Program-made: the position numbers and the translations under genes | In this document: positions 15,056 to 15,143 of the stretch, in pieces | Layout of the letters: the number at the start of each line of letters is the position of its first letter | Numbering within the stretch: the stretch's first letter is position 1 | DNA from: Armatimonadota bacterium | GTDB lineage: Bacteria; Cloacimonadota; Cloacimonadia; Cloacimonadales; TCS61 | Assembly (NCBI GenBank): GCA_030612605.1 | Contig: JAUWNO010000013.1 | Coordinates: 1-15,143, forward strand | Direction: 5' to 3' | DNA: 15,143 nt | The notes under the pieces: model-generated | What the model was told of the DNA's origin: nothing | The model's input: the letters and a program-made list of their open reading frames with translations, nothing else | Database searches by the model: none

Positions 15056-15143
15056 AATAGATCTTTATAATCCGGAATTTTTCAGAATTCCATCATATGT
15101 GAATCAAGCACAAATAATCACGTTATGTGTATGTAAAAGATCA

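Overview
The window is about 15 kb of AT-rich bacterial DNA that carries ten gene loci and no tRNA, rRNA, CRISPR array or transposase that I can see. One secreted protein ends in a Por/FlgD-like C-terminal sorting domain with the motif YPNPFNPSTT. Together with AT-rich composition and AGGAG-type ribosome binding sites, this points to the FCB superphylum; the style is most like Candidatus Cloacimonadota, but that placement is an inference.

Left half, minus strand (1-8439). At the edge is the N-terminus of mutS (1-180). Upstream of it lies a cluster transcribed in the order 6223 to 310: an exported caspase fused to a formylglycine-enzyme-like (FGE/C-type-lectin fold) domain, an exported LPP20/CsgG-like/DUF4384 protein, and an exported TPR-CHAT protein. 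Two of the three products therefore carry intact His/Cys dyads of the caspase clan (C14 and CHAT). All three have signal peptides, so they should act outside the cytoplasm. A 497-base gene-free stretch separates them from a Uma2 (DUF820) nuclease-like gene. Next comes a TPR-SPOR envelope protein.

Centre, minus strand (8439-11007). rho and a U32-family tRNA-hydroxylation gene (trhP/yegQ type) overlap as TAATG. trhP is broken by a 4-base tandem duplication (GGCA GGCA). The TPR-SPOR gene follows closely and is probably co-transcribed.

Right, plus strand (11230-15143). A divergent promoter drives a large secreted double-propeller protein (YCF48-like repeats, Kelch repeats, sorting domain), which ends at a clear intrinsic terminator. 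A TolC-like outer-membrane efflux protein follows.

The most notable non-gene signal is a GC-rich palindromic element of 34-36 bp (core arms ACCCGAGTCGGGTT / AACTCGACTCGGGT) present six times between 265 and 8433. Four copies sit 5-16 bases downstream of stop codons. Two 36-bp copies lie in frame inside genes and encode TRVE-x4-PDSG peptides, resembling the way Rickettsia palindromic elements occupy reading frames. A second notable signal is the C-terminus of the caspase-FGE protein: its variable codons nearly all end in C or T, as expected for a variable region written from an AAY-rich template by a diversity-generating retroelement, but no template or reverse transcriptase is in the window.
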